In this document: positions 57,330-64,000 of the stretch, one piece after another | Position numbering within the stretch: position 1 is the first letter of the stretch | Layout: every line of letters starts with the position of its first letter | NCBI RefSeq assembly: GCF_014268595.2 | Contig: NZ_CP077091.1 | Location: forward strand, 3,436,001-3,500,000 | Direction: 5' to 3' | DNA: 64,000 nt | Source of the DNA: Pseudomonas hamedanensis | GTDB lineage: Bacteria; Pseudomonadota; Gammaproteobacteria; Pseudomonadales; Pseudomonadaceae | Notes under the pieces: generated by a model | What the model was told of the DNA's origin: nothing | The model's input: only the letters and a program-made list of their open reading frames with translations | Databases searched by the model: none | Position numbers and translations under genes: made by a program

Positions 57330-58076
57330 ATGTCGCTTTTCAAAATTGCCTCCGTGGCTGCCATCGCCCTGACCCTGGGCGCCTGCGCCAGTCTGTTCCA
57401 GCCCAACTACCGTACGCCGCTGGAAACCACCCGCGACGCTTCGGAACAGCTCAAGCCCGGCTGCTCCAACGCAGATTGCCCGTTGGTGAACATCGATACC
57501 CTGCGCTTTCCGGACGAGCCGGCACTGGACGGCATCATCGAAAAACGTCTGCTGCAAATGACCCGCACCGAGAAGAACGCCCCGGTGGCACCCACCCTGG
57601 CCGCCTACCGCGAACAGTTTCTCGCCAGCGCCGGCCCACGCTACAGCAGCTACCTGCAAGCCAAGGTACGCGAGCAGCATGACGGACTGGTGATCATCGA
57701 GTTGTCGAGCTACCTCGATACCGGCGGCGCCCATGGCACACCGGGCCGCGGCTTCATCAACTATTCGCGCCAGCAGCACAAGGTGCTGAACCTGTCGGAC
57801 ATGTTGCTGCCGGGTCAGGAAGAAGCGTTCTGGAAAGCCGCGCAGGTCGCGCACAACAGCTGGCTGATCAGCACCAAGCTCGATCAGGAAGCGGAGTTCG
57901 TGGCGAACTGGCCATTCGTGAAAACCGCGAATGTGGCGCTGACCTACGGCGGCGTGATCCTCAAGTACGACGTGACCACCATTGCGCCTTACGCGCTGGG
58001 CCACGTCGAACTGAAGATTCCTTATCCGCGCCTGAACGGCATTCTCAAGCCTGAGCTGTTTCCCGGCCGTAACTGA
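57330..58076 (+). CDS. DUF3298-like lipoprotein
   Basis: A 248-aa predicted lipoprotein with signal peptide and lipobox (IALTLGAC, Cys about residue 19). The C-terminal half (YSRQQHKVLNLSDMLLPGQE, FVKTANVALTYGGVILKYDV, YALGHVELKIPYPRL) matches the DUF3298/RsiV-type periplasmic fold. Function unknown. ATG 57330 has AAAGGA upstream. Its last 32 bases overlap the 3' end of the convergent cytX gene. Confidence 0.82.
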   Translation: MSLFKIASVAAIALTLGACASLFQPNYRTPLETTRDASEQLKPGCSNADCPLVNIDTLRFPDEPALDGIIEKRLLQMTRTEKNAPVAPTLAAYREQFLASAGPRYSSYLQAKVREQHDGLVIIELSSYLDTGGAHGTPGRGFINYSRQQHKVLNLSDMLLPGQEEAFWKAAQVAHNSWLISTKLDQEAEFVANWPFVKTANVALTYGGVILKYDVTTIAPYALGHVELKIPYPRLNGILKPELFPGRN

Positions 58077-59337
58077 AGGCTCGGCCCAGCACTAGCTGCA
58101 ACAGCCCTGCCAGCACCAGCGCCGGCAGGGTTGCACCGACGTCCGGATACAGATTCGCCAGCAAGTGGTAAGTGCTTACGCCACCGAGCCACGCCAACAA
58201 CGCCGGCCAGCGCAATGCGGCTGACGCCACCTGAGCACTGCGCTTGCGCAGGATAAAGTGATCGACCAGCACCACGCCGAACAGCGGTGCAAACACCGAG
58301 CCGATCAGCAGCAGGAAGTTCTGGTACTGCGCCAACGGCGCCAGCAGTGCGATCAGCGTGCAGATCACGCCGATGACCAAGGCCAGATGCTCGACTTTCA
58401 GGCGCAACAGCATTCCGCTCGACACCGCCGCCGAATGAATATCGGCGAAAGCGTTTTCCGACTCGTCGAGCAAAATCAGCAACAACGGAATCCCCAGACC
58501 GGCGCCAGCCAACGCCAGCAACAGCGCATTGACTTCACCGCTCGGCGCGAACGCCAGGGTGTAGGCAACGCCAAGGCTCATCAGCCAGAAATTGCCGATG
58601 AAGAAGCCGACCGCCGTGCCACCAAACACGTTTCGCGCGCGCTTGCCGAAGCGCGAATAGTCGGCGATCAGCGGCAGCCACGACAGCGGCATGGCGATGG
58701 CGATGTCGAAACCCACGGCGAACGGCATCGAACCGTCACCGGCGCGCGCCCACAGTGCAGCGAGGTCGGCTTTGGCGAACAGATTCCAGGTCAGCCACAG
58801 ACACGCGGCCAGCAGCAGCCAGATGCCCCATTTGCGCAAAATCTGCCGCACGAAAGTCAGCGGGCCGCTCACCGCCAGCAAGGTTGCCAGCGCACCAAAG
58901 AACAGCGTCCACAGGATCGGGTTCGCCCACAGCGAACCTTCGCTGAACGCACGAGTGCCGAGCAGGCTGGCCGCGTCACGCATGACGATGATTTCGAACG
59001 AACCCCAACCGATCAGTTGCAGCAAGTTAAGCAGCGCCGGCAGGCTCGCGCCGTGGCGGCCAAGGCTGAGTTTCAGCGCGGCCATCGACGACAGGCCGGT
59101 ATCGCTGCCGATCACGCCGACAGCGGCGAGCAGCAGTACGCCAACCAGCGTGCCAAGGAAAATTGCCAGCAGCGAACCGGACAGGCCCAGACCGGGCGCA
59201 AGCAGTGCACCGGTCTGCAACACCATCAGACCGATGCCGAGGGAGAACCATAGGGAAAACAGATCGCGACCGCCAAATACGCGCTTGTCGGCGGGTACGG
59301 CGAGGTCGGGAGAATAAGTGCCGGGTTGAATGTTCAC
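58045..59337 (-). CDS. cytX: NCS1-family transporter, putative hydroxymethylpyrimidine importer CytX
   Basis: A 430-aa inner-membrane permease with about 12 helices, of the nucleobase/cation symporter-1 family. It lies directly downstream of thiC on the same strand, so import of a thiamin pyrimidine precursor (HMP) is the likely role. Visible motifs are LFSLWFSLGIGLMVLQTGAL, SWLPLIADYSRFGKRARN (conserved in NCS1) and HFILRKRSAQ. Translation starts at GTG 59337. A 100-base inverted repeat separates it from thiC. The stop lies inside the end of the convergent lipoprotein gene. Confidence 0.88.
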   Translation of the reverse strand: MNIQPGTYSPDLAVPADKRVFGGRDLFSLWFSLGIGLMVLQTGALLAPGLGLSGSLLAIFLGTLVGVLLLAAVGVIGSDTGLSSMAALKLSLGRHGASLPALLNLLQLIGWGSFEIIVMRDAASLLGTRAFSEGSLWANPILWTLFFGALATLLAVSGPLTFVRQILRKWGIWLLLAACLWLTWNLFAKADLAALWARAGDGSMPFAVGFDIAIAMPLSWLPLIADYSRFGKRARNVFGGTAVGFFIGNFWLMSLGVAYTLAFAPSGEVNALLLALAGAGLGIPLLLILLDESENAFADIHSAAVSSGMLLRLKVEHLALVIGVICTLIALLAPLAQYQNFLLLIGSVFAPLFGVVLVDHFILRKRSAQVASAALRWPALLAWLGGVSTYHLLANLYPDVGATLPALVLAGLLQLVLGRAFSYGRETAQA

Positions 59338-59375
59338 AGGAATATCTCAGGGGAGCTTATTGTTTTGGGTCGCTT

Positions 59376-59482
59376 GATCGTTCCCACGCTCCGCGTGGGA
59401 ATGCAGCCCGGGACGCTCCGCGTCCCAAAGCGCGACGCAGAGCGTCACAGGAGGCATTCCCACGCAGAGCGTGGGAACGATC
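59376..59482. repeat. Large inverted repeat between thiC and cytX
   Basis: GATCGTTCCCACGCTCCGCG at 59376 and its near-exact inverted copy ending at 59482 enclose a second short palindrome (GGGACGCTCCGCGTCCC). This is a repeat type common in P. fluorescens genomes and distinct from the REP families elsewhere in the window. The whole can fold into a large cruciform-like hairpin. Confidence 0.85.
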
Positions 59483-59491
59483 AGTACAGGG

Positions 59492-61630
<2,139 letters not shown>

Positions 61631-61677
61631 CCGGCCAGTCTAGACACAACCGCCACGGAACGCCAACACCGCAGCGA

Positions 61678-61696
61678 ACGCCATGATGAATGGCGT
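61678..61696. other. Short hairpin in the thiC/tolC divergent region
   Basis: ACGCCAT-GATGA-ATGGCGT is a 7-bp perfect stem between the two divergent leaders. It could be an operator or part of a leader; no regulator is identified. Confidence 0.3.
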
Positions 61697-61838
61697 AAAT
61701 ACAGAGCTTGCCCGATTGTTGCCGGCCTAATGCACAACTACACTCGCTTTGCCCTGCCCGCGCCTTGACGCTGCACGGGCCGCGCCTTACCTTTGGCGCC
61801 CGGATTACTTCCATAATATTAATGCTAGGGATCGCCTC

Positions 61839-63272
61839 ATGCTGCGCAAACTCTCACTGGCTATCGCCGTGTCTTGTGCGTCCAACGCAATGGCCTGGGC
61901 AGCGGAAGCGCCCCTGTCGACCAAAACCGATCTGGTCAGCGTCTATCAGGAAGCGGTCGACAACAACGCCGATCTGGCAGCCGCCCGCGCCCAGTACGGC
62001 GCGCAGAAAGAAGTCGTACCCCAGGCCCGCGCCGGTTTGCTGCCCAACCTCTCTGGCGGCGCCGAAGTCGCCGACGTGCGCACCTCGATCGACCAGCCGT
62101 CGGCCATCGCCAACCGCAGCGCGCGTTCCTATCAAGCGACGCTGGCGCAGCCACTGTTCCGTGCCGATCGCTGGTTCCAGTACCAGGCAGCGAAGGATGT
62201 TAACGAGCAAGCCGCGCTGCAACTCTCGGCGACCGAACAGAACCTGATCCTGCAGACCGCCGAAAGCTATTTCAACGTGCTGCGCAGCCAGGACAACCTT
62301 GCCTCGACCAAGGCCGAAGAAGCCGCGTTCAAGCGCCAACTCGACCAGTCCAACGAGCGCTTCGATGTCGGCCTCTCGGACAAGACCGACGTGCTGCAAT
62401 CGCAAGCCAGTTACGACACCGCACGAGCCAACCGCATCGTCGCGCAGCGTCAGGTCGACGACGCCTTCGAAGCGTTGATCACCCTGACCAACCGTCAGTA
62501 CAACTCGATTCAGGGCATCGTGCACACCCTGCCGATCCTGCCGCCGGCCCCCAACGATGCGAAATCCTGGGTCGACACGGCGGCGCGGCAGAACCTTAAT
62601 CTGTTGGCCAGCAACTACGCGGTCAGCTCCGCCGAGCAAACCCTCAAGCAGCGCAAGGCCGGCCATTTGCCGACCCTCGACGCGGTAGCCAAATACGAGA
62701 AAGGCGATAACGACGCCCTCGGTTTCGCCAACCCGAACTCCTTCGGTGCGCCCTACGGCGGCAACGTCGAACAGAGCACGCTGGGCCTGCAACTGAGCAT
62801 CCCGATCTACAGCGGCGGCCTGACCAGTTCGCAAGTGCGTCAGTCTTATGCGCAACTCGATCAGAGCGAGCAGCAGCGTGAAGCCCTGCGGCGCCAGGTA
62901 GTGGAAAACACCCGCAATCTGCACCGTGCGGTGAACACTGACGTCGAGCAGGTGCAGGCGCGCCGCCAGTCGATCATTTCCAACCAGAGCGCGGTGGAAG
63001 CCACGGAAATCGGTTACCAGGTGGGGACGCGCAATATCGTGGATGTGCTCGATGCGCAGCGCCAGCTGTACACCTCGGTGCGCAACTACAACAACACCCG
63101 TTACGACTACATTCTCGACAACCTGCGTTTGAAGCAAGCGGCGGGGACGTTGAACCCCGGCGACTTGCAGGACCTGACCCGCTACCTGAAGGCCGACTAC
63201 AACCCGGACAAGGACTTCCTGCCGCCGGACCTGGCGTCAGCGGCAGAAGCACAGCTCAAGGCCCGGCCATAA
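61839..63272 (+). CDS. tolC: TolC family outer-membrane efflux channel
   Basis: A 477-aa outer-membrane factor that forms a trimeric exit duct for type I secretion and RND or MFS pumps. A signal peptide (LSLAIAVSCASNAMAWA) is followed by two OEP repeats with long coiled-coil helices. Typical segments are AAARAQYGAQKEVVPQARAG, RFDVGLSDKTDVLQSQASYD (first repeat) and YQVGTRNIVDVLDAQRQLY (second repeat). ATG 61839 has AGGGA about eight bases upstream. It matches the OpmH/TolC place next to thiC in P. aeruginosa (PA4974, from memory). No pump partner is adjacent. Confidence 0.93.
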   Translation: MLRKLSLAIAVSCASNAMAWAAEAPLSTKTDLVSVYQEAVDNNADLAAARAQYGAQKEVVPQARAGLLPNLSGGAEVADVRTSIDQPSAIANRSARSYQATLAQPLFRADRWFQYQAAKDVNEQAALQLSATEQNLILQTAESYFNVLRSQDNLASTKAEEAAFKRQLDQSNERFDVGLSDKTDVLQSQASYDTARANRIVAQRQVDDAFEALITLTNRQYNSIQGIVHTLPILPPAPNDAKSWVDTAARQNLNLLASNYAVSSAEQTLKQRKAGHLPTLDAVAKYEKGDNDALGFANPNSFGAPYGGNVEQSTLGLQLSIPIYSGGLTSSQVRQSYAQLDQSEQQREALRRQVVENTRNLHRAVNTDVEQVQARRQSIISNQSAVEATEIGYQVGTRNIVDVLDAQRQLYTSVRNYNNTRYDYILDNLRLKQAAGTLNPGDLQDLTRYLKADYNPDKDFLPPDLASAAEAQLKARP

Positions 63273-63290
63273 AAATCTGGAATGAATCCC

Positions 63291-63425
63291 CTGTGGCGAG
63301 GGGATTTATCCCCGTCCGGCTGCACAGCAGTCGCAATAGCGGTGGACACGGTTTTTCTGAATCACCGCGTTGAATGGTTTTAGGGCTGCTTCGCAACCCA
63401 GCGGGGATAAATCCCCTCGCCACAG
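63291..63425. repeat. REP-type long inverted repeat (variant)
   Basis: CTGTGGCGAGGGGATTTATC at 63291 and its inverted copy ending at 63425 enclose a partly palindromic interior with GCTGCACAGCAG. It is related to the elements at 2633-2746 and 32327-32446 but with GGGATTTATCCCC replacing GGAGCTTGCTCCC. It lies between tolC and the convergent waaA. Confidence 0.85.
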
Positions 63426-63440
63426 TAATATTCCAAGCGA

Positions 63441-64000
63441 CTATTGAATCAGCCGACCCAAACCATCCAGCAGCCGCTGCAACGCGCCCTGATTGCGGCG
63501 CATCACCGCCAGCCCGGCCTCGGCCATGCGTTGCGCATCGCGCGGCAATTCGAACAAGCGCTGCACTTCAACCGCCAGCCCTTCGGCATCATCGACTTCA
63601 ACCAGCGCCCCGCCGTCTCGCAACTGCGCGGCGATGTCGAGGAAGTTGAACAGGTGCGGGCCGCTGAGCACCGGTTTTGCCAGCGCAGCGGGTTCGAGCA
63701 GATTGTGCCCGCCATTGGGCACCAGGCTGCCGCCGACAAAGGCGCTGTCCGCCAGCGCATACAAAAACAACAGTTCGCCCATGGTGTCGCCAAGCAGGAC
63801 CGAAGTCTGCGCATCGACATTGACACCCGTCGAGCGCCGCACCGTAGCAAAGCCTTCGCGCTGGCAGACGTCGAACACCGAATCGAACCGCTCCGGATGG
63901 CGCGGCACCAGAATCAGCAACGCGTCCGGATGATTGCTCAGCAAGCGACGATGGGCGTCGAGCACCACTTCGTCTTCACCCTCGTGGGTGCTCGCGGCGA
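63441..64000 (-). CDS. waaA: 3-deoxy-D-manno-octulosonic acid transferase, C-terminal part
   Basis: WaaA (KdtA) attaches Kdo to lipid IVA at the inner membrane during lipopolysaccharide synthesis. About 186 C-terminal residues are present; the N-terminal half is beyond the window edge. They include the start of the second Rossmann domain (ASTHEGEDEVVLDAHRRLL), VPRHPERFDSV, DTMGELLFLYALADSAFVGG and the donor-binding GGHNLLEPAAL. The reading frame is intact. Confidence 0.95.
   Translation of the reverse strand, partial: AASTHEGEDEVVLDAHRRLLSNHPDALLILVPRHPERFDSVFDVCQREGFATVRRSTGVNVDAQTSVLLGDTMGELLFLYALADSAFVGGSLVPNGGHNLLEPAALAKPVLSGPHLFNFLDIAAQLRDGGALVEVDDAEGLAVEVQRLFELPRDAQRMAEAGLAVMRRNQGALQRLLDGLGRLIQ

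Overview
The window is a chromosomal segment from a Pseudomonas of the fluorescens type. Three things support this. The gene order rnr - tRNA-Leu - purA - hisZ - hflC/K/X - hfq - miaA - mutL - amiB - tsaE - nnr / queG - orn - rsgA - motB/A - rhodanese - psd - serB - parC/E - cpdA - nudF - thiC - tolC is the one I recall from P. aeruginosa PAO1 (roughly PA4937 to PA4974). Coding DNA is GC-rich. The short inverted repeats typical of P. fluorescens (REP elements) are scattered between genes. Nearly all of the window is genic, and most genes are conserved housekeeping genes.

Layout. 1-2.75 kb: ribonuclease R (cut by the window edge) and two tandem tRNA-Leu(CAG) genes, each with its own promoter and terminator. 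2.8-7.5 kb: an iron-type ABC importer (binding protein plus fused permease, no ATPase) behind a possible Fur site, and a chemoreceptor. 7.6-20.5 kb: a long minus-strand run of purA, hisZ, hflC, hflK, hflX, hfq, miaA, mutL, amiB, tsaE and nnr, many with overlapping stop and start codons. 20.6-21.6 kb: queG. 21.7-31.5 kb: an accessory block on the minus strand with a 1583-aa RHS/YD-repeat protein, a leucine-rich-repeat protein resembling NEL-type effectors but lacking the ligase domain, and two paralogous proteins of unknown function. 31.6-34.1 kb: a TRIC-family membrane protein, orn and rsgA. 34.36-36.21 kb: a compact three-gene cassette, TIR-like protein / caspase-like protease / second TIR-like protein, between rsgA and motB. 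36.3-46.4 kb: motB, motA, an HDOD protein, rhodanese, psd, a PilZ-like-tail protein, serB and ytjB. 46.46-47.66 kb: a tandem array of about nine 135-137 bp units, each holding two opposed REP elements. 47.7-57.1 kb: a PqiC-like lipoprotein, parC, a retropepsin-like protease, an esterase-like protein, parE, yqiA, cpdA, a DUF1249-like protein and nudF. 57.3-64 kb: a lipoprotein, cytX and thiC behind a TPP riboswitch, tolC, and the C-terminal part of waaA.

The most notable system is the TIR-caspase-TIR operon. It has two different TIR-fold proteins, each with a W-x3-E motif at the expected position of the NADase glutamate, around a protease that keeps the His/Cys dyad (H81, C130). The genes overlap or nearly touch and are bounded by terminators, in a spot where PAO1 has rsgA next to motB. 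This architecture fits an abortive-infection defence in which TIR enzymes make a nucleotide signal that activates a caspase-like protease, like the TIR-caspase Thoeris variant I recall from recent work. The second accessory block (RHS + truncated LRR effector + two unknown paralogs) looks like a secreted-toxin locus, with no immunity gene and no type VI secretion genes beside it.
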